A stretch of 64,000 nucleotides of DNA from Pseudomonas migulae NBRC 103157 (GTDB lineage: Bacteria; Pseudomonadota; Gammaproteobacteria; Pseudomonadales; Pseudomonadaceae). Positions within the stretch are counted from its first letter, which is position 1, and every line of letters begins with the position of its first letter. The translations under genes and the position numbers were made by a program. The notes under the pieces were generated by a model, which searched no databases, was not told the DNA's origin, and saw nothing but the letters and a program-made list of their open reading frames with translations. This document shows positions 36,319-46,267 of the stretch, one piece after another. The stretch is from positions 94,522 to 158,521 of the forward strand of contig NZ_BDAG01000011.1 in the NCBI RefSeq assembly GCF_002091715.1. The letters run 5' to 3'.

Positions 36319-37992
36319 ATGACCCAGGAAACCGGCGGCTTCGCCGCTTTTAATCTTAATCCGAATATTCTTGCAGCCGTCATCGCGACTGGCTACGAAG
36401 AGCCTTCGGCTATTCAGCAGCAATCGATCCCGATCATCATGGCCGGTCACGACATGATTGGTCAGGCGCAAACCGGTACGGGTAAAACCGCTGCGTTCGC
36501 CCTGCCTATTCTGCATTGCATCGATCCTGCCAAGCGCGAGCCGCAAGCCCTGATCCTGGCGCCAACCCGTGAGTTGGCGCTGCAAGTAGCAACCGCTTTC
36601 GAAACCTACGCCAAGCAAATGCCGGGCGTTACCGTTGTGGCCGTTTACGGCGGCGCGCCTATGGGCCCACAACTGAAAGCAATCCGTAACGGCGCACAGA
36701 TCGTTGTCGCCACCCCGGGCCGTCTGTGCGACCACCTGCGTCGCGACGAAAAAGTCCTGTCGACCGTGAACCACCTGGTTCTCGACGAAGCTGACGAAAT
36801 GCTCAAGCTGGGCTTCATGGACGACCTGGAAGTCATCTTCAAGGCTCTGCCAGCAACCCGTCAGACCGTACTGTTCTCGGCCACCCTGCCACAGTCGATC
36901 CGTGCCATTGCCGAACGCCACCTGCGCGATCCGCAACACGTGAAGATCCAGACCAAGACTCAGACCGTTACCGCGATCGAACAGGCTCACCTGTTGGTTC
37001 ACGCTGACCAGAAGACCTCGGCTGTATTGAGCCTGCTGGAAGTCGAAGACTTCGACGCCCTGATCATGTTCGTGCGCACCAAGCAAGCGACCCTGGACCT
37101 GGCCAGCGCCCTGGAAGCCAAAGGCTACAAAGCCGCTGCGCTGAACGGTGACATTGCCCAGAACCAGCGTGAGCGCGTGATCGACTCCCTCAAGGATGGC
37201 CGTCTGGACATCGTTGTGGCGACCGACGTTGCTGCTCGTGGCCTGGACGTTCCGCGCATCACTCACGTATTCAACGTTGACATGCCGTACGACCCAGAGT
37301 CCTACGTTCACCGTATCGGTCGTACCGGCCGTGCCGGTCGCGAAGGTCGTGCACTGCTGCTGGTGACTCCGCGTGAGCGCCGCATGCTGCAAGTGATCGA
37401 GCGTGTAACCGGTCAGAAAGTTGCCGAAGTCCGCCTGCCGGACGCTCAGGCTGTTCTCGATGCCCGCATCAAGAAACTGACCAACAGCCTGTCGCCGTTG
37501 GTTGGCGACGCCGAGTCGACTCACGGTGATCTGCTGGATCGCCTGACCGCCGACATCGGTTGCACCCCGCGTGCACTGGCTGCCGCTCTGCTGCGCAAGG
37601 CCACCAACGCTCAGGCGTTGACCCTGGCTGCGATCGAGAAAGAACGTCCACTGGTGCCGAACAACGCACCGCGTGGCGATCGTCCAGAGCGTACCGGTGA
37701 TCGTCCGGACCGTGGTGATCGTGAGCGTCGCGCTCCGGTTCCATTGGCCGAAGGTCGTGCCCGTTGCCGTACCGCGCTGGGCGCGCGTGACGGTATCGCT
37801 GCCAAGAACCTGCTGGGCGCCATCCTCAACGAAGGTGGCCTGGCACGTGAAGCGATCGGTCGCATCCAGGTGCGTGACAGCTTCAGCCTCGTCGAGCTGC
37901 CGGAAGATGGTCTGGAAAAACTCCTGACCAAACTGAAGGACACTCGCGTTGCCGGTAAGCAGTTGAAGCTGCGTCGCTATCGCGAAGATTGA
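36319..37992 (+). CDS. deaD: DEAD-box RNA helicase DeaD/CsdA
   Basis: The 557-residue helicase acts in ribosome assembly and mRNA unwinding, especially in the cold. Core motifs are in order: Q motif, AQTGTGKT (I), PTRELALQ (Ia), TPGR (Ib), DEAD (II), SAT (III), FVRTK (IV), ATDVAARGLDVP (V) and HRIGRTGRAGR (VI). An Arg/Asp-rich linker (RGDRPERTGDRPDRGDRERR) leads to the DbpA/CsdA-type RNA-binding domain. AGAGG nine bases before the ATG at 36319 supports this start over 36268. Confidence 0.96.
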   Translation: MTQETGGFAAFNLNPNILAAVIATGYEEPSAIQQQSIPIIMAGHDMIGQAQTGTGKTAAFALPILHCIDPAKREPQALILAPTRELALQVATAFETYAKQMPGVTVVAVYGGAPMGPQLKAIRNGAQIVVATPGRLCDHLRRDEKVLSTVNHLVLDEADEMLKLGFMDDLEVIFKALPATRQTVLFSATLPQSIRAIAERHLRDPQHVKIQTKTQTVTAIEQAHLLVHADQKTSAVLSLLEVEDFDALIMFVRTKQATLDLASALEAKGYKAAALNGDIAQNQRERVIDSLKDGRLDIVVATDVAARGLDVPRITHVFNVDMPYDPESYVHRIGRTGRAGREGRALLLVTPRERRMLQVIERVTGQKVAEVRLPDAQAVLDARIKKLTNSLSPLVGDAESTHGDLLDRLTADIGCTPRALAAALLRKATNAQALTLAAIEKERPLVPNNAPRGDRPERTGDRPDRGDRERRAPVPLAEGRARCRTALGARDGIAAKNLLGAILNEGGLAREAIGRIQVRDSFSLVELPEDGLEKLLTKLKDTRVAGKQLKLRRYRED

Positions 37993-38020
37993 TCCGCTTT
38001 CGGGCTGATTGATCGAACAT

Positions 38021-38053
38021 AAAAAATCCCCGACTGGTTCGGGGATTTTTTTT
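38021..38053 (+). terminator. deaD terminator
   Basis: AAAAAATCCCCGA / TCGGGGATTTTTTT with a CTGGT loop. Confidence 0.93.
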
Positions 38054-38082
38054 GCCTGCGATTTGGTGTTCGGCGACGACCC

Positions 38083-38183
38083 CTGTAGGAGCCGGCTTGC
38101 TGGCGATGGACGTGAACGATGACGTTTGCGGTCTGGATAAGCGCGTTGCCTGTGCTTCCATCGCCAGCAAGCCGGCTCCTACA
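38083..38183. repeat. REPIN, GCCGGCTTGCTGGCGAT family
   Basis: Perfect arms of about 24 bp (CTGTAGGAGCCGGCTTGCTG inverted at 38161-38183) flank a 55-base centre. Confidence 0.93.
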
Positions 38184-38188
38184 TGAGG

Positions 38189-40345
38189 TTATTCGGTTGC
38201 CGGGCCGCCACCCGCTGTGACCACTTGCACGCTCATCCGCGGCGTCGCCAGATCCAGCCCCGCTTCATCCAGATGCCGTTTCAGCGACAGGTTGAACGCA
38301 CGAGAAACTTCCCACTGCTTGATCGGCGCAGTCTTGAAGCGCGCCCGCAGAATTGCGTTGCCCGACTCGAAACTCTCCACCCCTTGAATCTCCAGCGGCG
38401 ACCAGATATTGCGCCGCTGCAGCGGATCGGTGCGCATCTTCTGGCCGACATCGCGCATCAGTTTGATCGCGTTATCGATGTCCATGTTCGAGGGGATCGC
38501 CACGCGGAAGATTGCGTAGCCGAACTCCCGTGAGTAGTTCTTGATGCTTTTGATCTCGCTGAACGGAATCGTGTGGACGATGCCGTCGATGTCTCGCAGG
38601 CGCACGGTGCGAATGGTCAGGCCTTCGACAGTGCCGAGGTGACCGCCGACATCCACGTAGTCGTCGATGGCCAGGGAGTCTTCGATAATGATGAACAGCC
38701 CGGTGATCAGGTCGGCGACCAGTGACTGTGCACCGAAACCGATGGCCAGACCGATCACGCCGGCACCGGCCAGCAGCGGCGTGACGTTCATGCCCATGTT
38801 GGCCAGGGCGACGATCAGCGCCACGATGAAGATCGCCACGAACAGCACGTTGCGAATCAGCGGCATCATCGTCTGCGCGCGCGCATTGGCCAGGCCTTTG
38901 CGTGAGCGGGTGAGGGCGTGGTGCACCGCGGTGTCGCTGAGAATCCAGATCAGCCAGGCAAAGATCAGCGTGCCACCGAGGCTGAACAGTTTGACGCTGA
39001 CTTCATGGCCTTCGCCTTCGGTGAACGCAATCAACGACATGCCCCAGACGCGCAGGCCGAGTTCGATGAACGCCAGCCACACCAGCAAATGGGCGAGGGT
39101 ATAGAAGAAGCTTTTCAGGCGTTCGGAATACAACGCATGACGCTTCACGCCGCGTTGCGGTTTCAGCGCATGGCGACGCACCAGCCCATTGATGACCATG
39201 CACAACACCAGCAGCACGGTGCAGATCAGCGACTGACGCAGTGCGGTGCTGGTGTCGCCGGCCGAGACGAAGGTGGCGAACAGTGAGATGGCCACCAGTA
39301 CCAGCGCCGGCACGAACCAGAAGGTCCCGAGAATATCGATGGTGTCGCTGAGGGCTCGGCGGGTCAGACGTCGGGACAGTGGCTGGTTGCGGATCAAATG
39401 GGCGATGGGGCGACGGAAGCGCAGGATGAACAGGCCGGTGGACAGTGCCGCCAGCACGTTCGCGATGGTGGCTGCAGTGTGCGCCAGGTGGCTGCCGAGG
39501 CTGGTCACCAGCCGCGGATCGCTCAGGGCCTCACCGAAGGCGGCGAAACTGCCGATCAGCCACAGCGGCCGAAAGGCCTGGTGCCGCAGGATGTATAACG
39601 CGCGGTGACGGTGCGGGCCGTCGAGCAGGGAAAAGGCGATCACGCAGATCGCCGAAAAACACGTGCCGACCACCAGCGCGTAGGCCAGCACCATGGCCAG
39701 GCTTTTGCCCAGCGACGAGGGCAAGGCATAACTCATGTACACCGTGATGACCAACGCAATCAGCCAAGGGCCGAGTTTGCGCAGGGCGAAACGCAGCATG
39801 TCGAGGGCCTTGGGGTGTTGCGGCAATTCCTCGGTCAGGCCGAAGCGCATCCGCACCCGATGGCCGAGCCAGATCAGCGCGGCGGCCAGCAGGCTCCAGA
39901 CCATCAGAATCATGGCGAAGGCAAAAATCATCGGCAGCCATTCATTGGCCGGCAACGCTAGCGCTATCAGTTCGTCTTTGGCCAGATTGAATTCTTCGGA
40001 CCAGCGCGTGAGCGGGCTGTCGGCGCCGGAGAACTGTTTTTCGAAATTGGCCAGCGTGCCGCCAATCAGGCCGAGTACGCCTTCTTCGGTGGCCGGCTGG
40101 GCTTTTTTGGTGGCGTCGCGCAGCTTCTTCAGGTCGGCCAGCAACTTGCTGCGTTGTTGATCGTTCTCCAGCGATTTGATGACTTCGTCGAGGGATTGCC
40201 CCAAAGGCTCCTGCGCTTCTGGCTGGGTTTTCGCGGAGCCGTTGAGCAGGCTTGGCAGGCCGGCGGCCTGGGCGGGCATGATCGGCAGCAGCGCCATGAG
40301 GCAGACGAGGAAAAAACAGGGCAGGGCAAAAAGACGAACGAACAC
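38189..40345 (-). CDS. Large MscS-family mechanosensitive channel (YbiO-like)
   Basis: The 718-residue protein has a signal peptide (residues 1-27, ending PAQAA), a periplasmic helical region and about ten membrane helices. The MscS core follows: the pore helix GVIGLAIGFGAQSLVADLITGLFIIIEDSLAIDDYVDVGGHLGTVEGLTIRTVRLRDIDG and a C-terminal cytoplasmic domain. It resembles E. coli YbiO rather than small MscS (286 residues). It protects against hypo-osmotic shock. It is monocistronic and ends near a REPIN. Confidence 0.92.
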   Translation of the reverse strand: MFVRLFALPCFFLVCLMALLPIMPAQAAGLPSLLNGSAKTQPEAQEPLGQSLDEVIKSLENDQQRSKLLADLKKLRDATKKAQPATEEGVLGLIGGTLANFEKQFSGADSPLTRWSEEFNLAKDELIALALPANEWLPMIFAFAMILMVWSLLAAALIWLGHRVRMRFGLTEELPQHPKALDMLRFALRKLGPWLIALVITVYMSYALPSSLGKSLAMVLAYALVVGTCFSAICVIAFSLLDGPHRHRALYILRHQAFRPLWLIGSFAAFGEALSDPRLVTSLGSHLAHTAATIANVLAALSTGLFILRFRRPIAHLIRNQPLSRRLTRRALSDTIDILGTFWFVPALVLVAISLFATFVSAGDTSTALRQSLICTVLLVLCMVINGLVRRHALKPQRGVKRHALYSERLKSFFYTLAHLLVWLAFIELGLRVWGMSLIAFTEGEGHEVSVKLFSLGGTLIFAWLIWILSDTAVHHALTRSRKGLANARAQTMMPLIRNVLFVAIFIVALIVALANMGMNVTPLLAGAGVIGLAIGFGAQSLVADLITGLFIIIEDSLAIDDYVDVGGHLGTVEGLTIRTVRLRDIDGIVHTIPFSEIKSIKNYSREFGYAIFRVAIPSNMDIDNAIKLMRDVGQKMRTDPLQRRNIWSPLEIQGVESFESGNAILRARFKTAPIKQWEVSRAFNLSLKRHLDEAGLDLATPRMSVQVVTAGGGPATE

Positions 40346-40423
40346 TAGGCGGTCAACCTTGAAAAGAGCAGATCGACCGAGTGTACGAGCCCGCCAAAAT
40401 CAATGCGAGCCAAGGGGAGGGAT

Positions 40424-40600
40424 TTATTCGTTGAGTTTGGCGAGGATCTTGAAGACGACGGTGGCGAGGATGGTCAGCATGCCGATCCACATCGCGAACA
40501 CGCCGGCATTCTTGTCGCGGAAATTGAAGCCGATGGCCAGCAGGATCATCCCGGCAAGAATCGGGATCAGCATGGCGTGGAATGAAGACATTGAGATCAT
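40424..40600 (-). CDS. Small two-helix membrane protein
   Basis: The 58-residue protein consists of two hydrophobic segments (about 9-24 AMLIPILAGMILLAIG and 31-52 AGVFAMWIGMLTILATVVFKIL) joined by NFRDKN. AAGGCAG precedes the ATG at 40600; a second ATG at 40591 is possible. No family is recognised. It lies between the MscS-like gene and apeB. Confidence 0.65.
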   Translation of the reverse strand: MISMSSFHAMLIPILAGMILLAIGFNFRDKNAGVFAMWIGMLTILATVVFKILAKLNE

Positions 40601-40651
40601 GGGCGACTGCCTTGTCGGAAGGGATAATTTAATTCTAGCGGTTTTCACTCA

Positions 40652-40738
40652 GGTAGGAGCCGGCTTGCTGGCGATAGGATCGGCGCGGTGCGTCAGTTAC
40701 ACCGCGTCGCCTGGATCGCCAGCAAGCCGGCTCCTACA
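40652..40738. repeat. REPIN, GCCGGCTTGCTGGCGAT family
   Basis: Arms GTAGGAGCCGGCTTGCTGGC and its inverse ending CGGCTCCTAC; the centre carries an inverted CGCGGTG...CACCGCG pair. Confidence 0.93.
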
Positions 40739-40742
40739 GGGA

Positions 40743-42032
40743 TTACGGCAATTCCTGGCAGGCGTAAAACGCGCTCAACACTTTCACCAGGTGCGCCAGA
40801 TCGTGGCTGCCGCACAGCTCGCGGATCGAGTGCATGGCGAACGTCGGCAAGCCGATGTCCACGGTGCGCACGCCCAGGTGGCTGGCGGTGATCGGGCCGA
40901 TGGTCGAGCCGCAGCCCATGTCGCTGCGCACCACGAAGCTTTGCACAGGCACTTCCTCGGCCATGCACAGATGGCGGAAGAACCCGGCGGTTTCGCTGTT
41001 GGTGGCGTAGCGCTGGTTGCTGTTGACCTTGATCACCGGGCCTGCGTTGAGTTTCGGGCCGTGATTGGCGTCGTGCTTGTCGGCGTAGTTGGGGTGCACG
41101 CCGTGGGCATTGTCGGCCGAGACCAGCAGGGATTTCTGAATGGTGCGGACGAATTCATCACCTTCAGGCAGCAGTCGACGCAGGGTCTGCTCAAGCATCG
41201 GGCCGTCAGCGCCGCACGCGGAGCAGGAGCCGACTTCTTCGTGGTCATTGCAGACCAGCACGCAGGTTTCGTCGGTTTCAGCCGTCAGCAAAGCCTGCAG
41301 GCCGGCATAGCACGACAGCAGATTGTCCAGGCGCGCGCCGGCGATGAAGTCGCCATGCAGGCCAATGACCGCAGCGCTTTGGGTGTCGTAGAAGCTCAGC
41401 TCGTAATCGAGCACCACGTCGGCGTTCAGGCCATGTTCCAGCGCCAGCTGGTTGGTGAGCACGGCGCGGAAGTCCACACGCTCATCACCGGCAAACTGCG
41501 CAAGGATCGGCGGCAGTTCGGTCTGGGCGTTGATGGCCCAGCCCATGTTGGCTTCACGATTGAGGTGAATGGCCAGGTTGGGGATGATCGCAATCGGTGC
41601 CTTGAAGTCGATCAGCTGGCTCTCGACCTTGCCGTCACGGCGGAAGGTCACGCGGCCGGCCAGGGACAGGTCGCGGTCGAACCAGGGCGCCAGCAGCGCG
41701 CCGCCATAGACTTCGACGCCCAGTTGCCAGAAACCCTGGCGTTGCAGTTCCGGCTGAGGTTTGACCCGCAGGCACGGGCTGTCGGTGTGGGCGCCGACCA
41801 GGCGAATACCGCCGTGCAGCGGCGAGTGACGGCCCATCTTGACTGCGACGATCGAAGAGTCGTTGCGGGTGACGTAGTAACGGCCGTTGGCCTCGGTGGA
41901 CCAGGGCTCGCGCTCATCGAGACGCTGATAACCCGCCGCTTCCAGGCGCTGAACAAGGCTGGCAGTGGCATGGAACGGGGTAGGGGAGGCCTTGAGGAAA
42001 TCGATCAGGCCTTGGTTCAACTCTTCGCGCAT
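40743..42032 (-). CDS. apeB: M18-family aminopeptidase
   Basis: The 429-residue zinc aminopeptidase matches ApeB/aspartyl aminopeptidases. Metal and catalytic motifs are [20 protein letters not shown] (GARLDNL), [21 protein letters not shown] and [12 protein letters not shown]; a late His in [11 protein letters not shown] completes the set. It releases N-terminal residues from peptides in the cytoplasm. The ATG at 42032 is preceded by GGAGC. Confidence 0.94.
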   Translation of the reverse strand: MREELNQGLIDFLKASPTPFHATASLVQRLEAAGYQRLDEREPWSTEANGRYYVTRNDSSIVAVKMGRHSPLHGGIRLVGAHTDSPCLRVKPQPELQRQGFWQLGVEVYGGALLAPWFDRDLSLAGRVTFRRDGKVESQLIDFKAPIAIIPNLAIHLNREANMGWAINAQTELPPILAQFAGDERVDFRAVLTNQLALEHGLNADVVLDYELSFYDTQSAAVIGLHGDFIAGARLDNLLSCYAGLQALLTAETDETCVLVCNDHEEVGSCSACGADGPMLEQTLRRLLPEGDEFVRTIQKSLLVSADNAHGVHPNYADKHDANHGPKLNAGPVIKVNSNQRYATNSETAGFFRHLCMAEEVPVQSFVVRSDMGCGSTIGPITASHLGVRTVDIGLPTFAMHSIRELCGSHDLAHLVKVLSAFYACQELP

Positions 42033-42139
42033 AAGTAGCTCCAGACAGCAATGGCGCCAGTTTAACGTATTGGTCAGAGAATTGGCGGTGGGCTGCTGAG
42101 GGAGTAGCCCTGCAGATTTGGCCTGGTGAAGGGATCCCT

Positions 42140-42230
42140 TGCAGGAGCCGGCTTGCTGGCGATAGTGAAACGTCAGGTAACATTGATGTTGACTGGCCCG
42201 CCGCAATCGCCAGTACGCCGGCTCCTGCAA
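42140..42230. repeat. REPIN, GCCGGCTTGCTGGCGAT family (degenerate right arm)
   Basis: Left arm TGCAGGAGCCGGCTTGCTGG; the right arm reads CGCCAGTACGCCGGCTCCTGCA with AGCAA changed to AGTAC. Confidence 0.88.
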
Positions 42231-42245
42231 TTTGCGATTCACCTG

Positions 42246-42881
42246 TCAGAACGGTGCCGGGCACTCGAAGCGCAAGCGTTCACCGGTCTGGGGATGAGTG
42301 AAGCTGAGCATGCTTGCATGCAGGCACAACCGTGGCCAGGCGGCCAGCGCTTGCTCATGGGCATAGAGACCGTCGCCCAAAAGCGGATGGCCGATGGAGA
42401 GCATATGCACGCGCAACTGATGGGAGCGGCCGGTGATCGGTGTCAATTCAACCCGGCACCAGTCGCCGCAACGTTCGAGTACGCGCCAGAAGGTCAGGGC
42501 GTTTTTGCCGAACTCGTGGTCCACCACGTGACGTGGCTTGGTCGGCGGATCGTAGCGCAACGGCAGGTCGATGCTGCCACTGTCCAGTTCCGGTTGTCCC
42601 CAGCAGAGTGCGGTGTAGGCCTTTTCGGTTTCGCGGTCGTGAAATTGCCGAGACAATTCGCGATGGGTGTCCGGGTCGCGGGCCAGAAGAATGATGCCGG
42701 ACGTTTCCCAGTCCAGGCGATGGACGATGCGTGCTTCCGGGTAGCCGTTTTCTTGCAGGCGGGTGATCAGGCAATCCTTGTTGTCATCGGCCCGGCCAGG
42801 GACGGAAAGCAACAGGGTCGGTTTATCCACCACCAGTACGGCGGCGTCCTGATGGATGATGCGGATGTTGGACAGCGGCAT
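42246..42881 (-). CDS. rluA: 23S rRNA/tRNA pseudouridine synthase RluA
   Basis: RluA modifies U746 of 23S rRNA and U32 of several tRNAs. The 211-residue protein lacks an S4 domain, as RluA does. The catalytic aspartate is in ARIVHRLDWETSGIILLARD, and PITGRSHQLRVHMLSIGHPLLGD is the conserved C-terminal motif. Length agrees with the 219-residue E. coli enzyme. It lies downstream of minE on the same strand across a REPIN. Confidence 0.94.
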   Translation of the reverse strand: MPLSNIRIIHQDAAVLVVDKPTLLLSVPGRADDNKDCLITRLQENGYPEARIVHRLDWETSGIILLARDPDTHRELSRQFHDRETEKAYTALCWGQPELDSGSIDLPLRYDPPTKPRHVVDHEFGKNALTFWRVLERCGDWCRVELTPITGRSHQLRVHMLSIGHPLLGDGLYAHEQALAAWPRLCLHASMLSFTHPQTGERLRFECPAPF

Positions 42882-42938
42882 TAAAACAGCCTCGTAACAA
42901 ACGCCAACGGCGGCTCGTCCACTTGCGTACCCCTTTGC

Positions 42939-43024
42939 GTAGGAGCCGGCTTGCTGGCGATAGCATCAACGCGGTGTATTTGTTACACCGCGTTGTCTGC
43001 ATCGCCAGCAAGCCGGCTCCTACA
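42939..43024. repeat. REPIN, GCCGGCTTGCTGGCGAT family
   Basis: Perfect arms GTAGGAGCCGGCTTGCTGGC and inverse; the centre has ACGCGGTGTA / TACACCGCGT. Confidence 0.94.
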
Positions 43025-43073
43025 CACGAGGGCACCCAAATAATCGAGCCGCCGTGGCTCCTGCCGGATCGAC

Positions 43074-43328
43074 TCAGCGATCTGGCAGGGTGATATTGAG
43101 TTCCAGAATCGAGCAGCTACCCTGGTTTTCCAGGGCGACGTGCACGTCATCGGACCCGATATTGACGTACTTGCGGATCACCTCGACCAGTTCCTTCTGC
43201 AAGGCGGGCAAGTAATCCGGTGTACTGCGTTGGCCGCGTTCATGCGCCACGATGATCTGTAGACGCTCTTTCGCTACCGACGCGGTACTTGGTTTCTTGT
43301 TGGCGCGAAAGAAGTCAAAAATGTTCAT
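43074..43328 (-). CDS. minE: Cell division topological specificity factor MinE
   Basis: MinE stimulates MinD ATPase and drives the pole-to-pole oscillation that places the septum at midcell. The 84-residue protein has the N-terminal amphipathic helix ([13 protein letters not shown]), anti-MinCD region ([17 protein letters not shown]) and dimer domain. Its ATG overlaps the minD stop codon by one base (TAATG), so translation is coupled. Confidence 0.97.
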   Translation of the reverse strand: MNIFDFFRANKKPSTASVAKERLQIIVAHERGQRSTPDYLPALQKELVEVIRKYVNIGSDDVHVALENQGSCSILELNITLPDR

Positions 43329-44140
43329 TACCGACCTCCAAACAAACTCGCAAAGAATCCTTTCTTCTGCACATCGAGGAATCGATGCTCTACGGTTTTA
43401 CCCAGCAGACGATCGACTGCATCGCTGTACGCCTGACCGGCGTCGCTCTGGTCGTCAAGAATTACGGGTACACCGGAGTTGGAAGCCTTGAGTACCGCTT
43501 GGGATTCCGGAATGACGCCCAGCAGGGTCACGGCCAGAATCTCTTTCACGTCTTCGACGCCGAGCATTTCGCCGTCGCTGACGCGTTGCGGGTTGTAGCG
43601 GGTCAGCAGCAAGTGTTCCTTGATCGGGTCTTCGCCGTTCTCGGCGCGACGCGATTTGCTGGCCAGCAGGCCAAGCATGCGGTCCGAGTCACGTACCGAA
43701 GAGACTTCCGGGTTGGTCACGACGATCGCTTCATCGGCGAAGTACATGGCCAGGTGAGCACCTTTCTCGATGCCTGCCGGGGAGTCGCAAACCACGAATT
43801 CGAAGTCTTCCTTCAACGCCATCAGGACTTTTTCCACGCCTTCGACGGTCAGCGCGTCTTTGTCGCGAGTCTGACTGGCGGCCAGTACGTAGAGGTTTTC
43901 CAGGCGTTTGTCTTTGATCAGGGCCTGTTGCAGGTTGGCTTCGCCGTTGACCACGTTGACGAAGTCATACACGACACGACGCTCGCAACCCATGATCAGG
44001 TCGAGGTTACGCAAACCGACGTCGAAATCGACGATAACTGTTTTGTGGCCGCGCAGTGCGAGGCCGGTACCGATAGCAGCACTGGTGGTGGTCTTACCCA
44101 CACCACCCTTGCCGGATGTAACCACTAGAATCTTGGCCAA
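43328..44140 (-). CDS. minD: Septum site-determining ATPase MinD
   Basis: The 270-residue ParA/MinD ATPase has the deviant Walker A KGGVGKTT (residues 10-17), switch [14 protein letters not shown], switch [11 protein letters not shown] and the C-terminal membrane-targeting helix [12 protein letters not shown]. It recruits MinC to the membrane. It is second in minCDE; about 200 bp separate it from minC, a region that may hold a separate promoter. Confidence 0.98.
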   Translation of the reverse strand: MAKILVVTSGKGGVGKTTTSAAIGTGLALRGHKTVIVDFDVGLRNLDLIMGCERRVVYDFVNVVNGEANLQQALIKDKRLENLYVLAASQTRDKDALTVEGVEKVLMALKEDFEFVVCDSPAGIEKGAHLAMYFADEAIVVTNPEVSSVRDSDRMLGLLASKSRRAENGEDPIKEHLLLTRYNPQRVSDGEMLGVEDVKEILAVTLLGVIPESQAVLKASNSGVPVILDDQSDAGQAYSDAVDRLLGKTVEHRFLDVQKKGFFASLFGGR

Positions 44141-44341
44141 GGTGTTTCACCCCTAAGGAAAAAGGACATTTAGCCCCTGAAAAACATCTCTGGAAAAACG
44201 ACTGCAGTCGGACAGCCTTGGCTGGAATCCGGCCCTGAACGGCGCTTACCTCCGGTAAACACTGCTTTTGGCCTTTTTCCTACTTCGTTTGAGCCGTTTT
44301 CGCTACGTTTTAGAGATGCTTGGAAAATGCGGCAGTATCCG

Positions 44342-45079
44342 TTAAAGCCGAATGATGTTCAACACATCGCCCGACAGGCTGACCTGCACGCCCGCACCCC
44401 ATAAAGGGTCGCGCCGCAGATCTTCCGAAACCTTGTAGTGGCCGGCGATGGAGACCAGTTCAGCGCTCATTTGCTGACAGAAAATCCTGGCTTTCGTGTC
44501 GCCTTTGACCCCGGCCAATACACGACCGCGCATCGGGCCGTATACATGGATGTTCCCGTCGGCGAGAAGTTCCGCCCCCGGGCTGACCGAGGAGATCACG
44601 ACGAGGTCGCAACCCTGGGCATAAATCTGCTGGCCGCCGCGTACGGGCGAGGTAATGATTTTCGTCGGTTTGATCGTCGGTTCCGCCGGTTTTTCCGGTT
44701 TTTTCGCAACAACCCCTTCAAGCGGGTCCAGCGGCCGCTCACGGGCGCCGGACGGTGGCAGCACCGGCAGGTCGACCGCGATGGCGGCGGCGATGTCTTC
44801 GATGCGGCTGGCGCGGATTGCCAACGTACGCAGGCCGTGCTGGCGACAAACGCGCATCAAGCCTGGCAGATCGACCGCGCCTTCGCTGGCCGGAAGCTTG
44901 TCCAACGCCAGTACCAGCGGCGCGTTACTGAAGAAGCCAGGGGCCTGGGCGACTTTGGCGGCCAGTTGCCGATCGAGGCTCTCGAGGTCGTTGCGGGCCA
45001 GCTCCAGCACCGTAATGGCGAGCATGCTGCCCTTCAACTGGAACACGGGATCTTGGTCTAGCGGGTCGGTTTGGCTCAT
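44342..45079 (-). CDS. minC: Septum site-determining protein MinC
   Basis: MinC blocks FtsZ ring assembly at the poles. The 245-residue protein has an N-terminal FtsZ-inhibitory domain ([18 protein letters not shown]...), a proline-rich linker (about 115-140) and the C-terminal beta-helix ([45 protein letters not shown]) that binds MinD. MSQTD at 45079 is used; ATG codons at 45088 and upstream are less family-like. It is first in minCDE and divergent from the lpxL-like gene. Confidence 0.96.
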   Translation of the reverse strand: MSQTDPLDQDPVFQLKGSMLAITVLELARNDLESLDRQLAAKVAQAPGFFSNAPLVLALDKLPASEGAVDLPGLMRVCRQHGLRTLAIRASRIEDIAAAIAVDLPVLPPSGARERPLDPLEGVVAKKPEKPAEPTIKPTKIITSPVRGGQQIYAQGCDLVVISSVSPGAELLADGNIHVYGPMRGRVLAGVKGDTKARIFCQQMSAELVSIAGHYKVSEDLRRDPLWGAGVQVSLSGDVLNIIRL

Positions 45080-45197
45080 GGTCGGCATACAACGGCTTGT
45101 CACTAAAAGTGCCGAGACTTATAACGAGAACGCTCGCCAGCCGCAAGCCGGGTCGAACGATGTAGAATGCGCGGCCATCGTCTTTCCGGAAGCTTTA

Positions 45198-46130
45198 ATG
45201 GATCGCCCGCGTTTTCGAAAAACATTTCTTATGCCGCGTTTCTGGCCGCTGTGGTGTGGGCTGGGGCTGTTGTGGCTGATTGTTCAATTGCCGTATCCGG
45301 CGTTGCTGTCTATCGGTCGCGCCCTTGGTGCATTGATGTATCGCGCGGCGGGCGACCGACGGCGTATCGCCAAGCGCAATCTGGAACTTTGCTTCCCGGA
45401 AAAATCCGCTGCCGAACGCAAACGCCTGCTCAAGGAAAACTTTGCCTCCACCGGCATCGCTTTCTTTGAAATGGCCATGAGCTGGTGGTGGTCCCGCGAG
45501 CGCCTGGCGAAACTGGCCCACGTCGAAGGGCTGGAGCATCTGAAGAAAGCCCAGAGCGACGGCAAGGGCGTGATTCTGATGGCCGTGCATTTCACCACGC
45601 TGGAAATCGGCGCGGCGTTGCTCGGTCAGCAGCACACCATCGATGGCATGTACCGTGAGCACAAGAACCCGTTGTTCGATTACATCCAGCGCTGTGGCCG
45701 CGAGCGGCATAACCTCGACTCGCTGGCCGTGGAGCGTGAAGACGTGCGCGGCATGCTCAAGCTTCTGCGGGCCGGCCGGGCGATCTGGTACGCACCGGAT
45801 CAGGACTACGGCGCCAAGCAAAGCATTTTCGTGCCGCTGTTCGGGATTCAGGCGGCGACCGTCACCGCCACCAGCAAATTTGCGCGGCTGGGCAAGGCGC
45901 TGGTGGTGCCGTTCACCCAGGAGCGCCTGGCGGACGGTAGCGGTTATCGATTGGTGATTCATGCGCCGCTCGAAGGTTTCCCCGGCGAGACCGAGGAGGC
46001 CGATTGCCTGCGGATCAACCAATGGATCGAAGGCGTGCTGCGCGACTGTCCTGAGCAATACCTCTGGGCCCATCGCCGCTTCAAGAGCCGTCCGCCGGGC
46101 GAACCCAAGCTGTACGCCAAACGCGGGTGA
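45198..46130 (+). CDS. Lipid A biosynthesis lauroyl acyltransferase (LpxL/HtrB)
   Basis: The 310-residue inner-membrane enzyme adds a secondary acyl chain to Kdo-lipid A precursors. One N-terminal transmembrane segment (PLWCGLGLLWLIVQLPYPALL) precedes the acyltransferase motif HFTTLE (H-x4-E) and YREHKNPLFDYI and YAPDQDYG. It is divergent from minC, as in P. aeruginosa. Laurate specificity (HtrB1/2) cannot be decided here. Confidence 0.93.
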   Translation: MDRPRFRKTFLMPRFWPLWCGLGLLWLIVQLPYPALLSIGRALGALMYRAAGDRRRIAKRNLELCFPEKSAAERKRLLKENFASTGIAFFEMAMSWWWSRERLAKLAHVEGLEHLKKAQSDGKGVILMAVHFTTLEIGAALLGQQHTIDGMYREHKNPLFDYIQRCGRERHNLDSLAVEREDVRGMLKLLRAGRAIWYAPDQDYGAKQSIFVPLFGIQAATVTATSKFARLGKALVVPFTQERLADGSGYRLVIHAPLEGFPGETEEADCLRINQWIEGVLRDCPEQYLWAHRRFKSRPPGEPKLYAKRG

Positions 46131-46141
46131 ACCACGATCCT

Positions 46142-46243
46142 CTGTAGGCGCGAGCTTGCTCGCGAGAAACTTGAATCCACCGCGGGGTATCAGGCTGCCA
46201 ATGTCATCGTTGACGACCTTCGCAATCAAGCTCGCTCCTACAG
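46142..46243. repeat. REPIN, GCGAGCTTGCTCGCGA variant (degenerate)
   Basis: Arms CTGTAGGCGCGAGCTTGC and the imperfect inverse CAAGCTCGCTCCTACAG, like the element at 6571. Confidence 0.85.
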
Positions 46244-46267
46244 TCTCGTGCAGACAGGGTTGGAGCA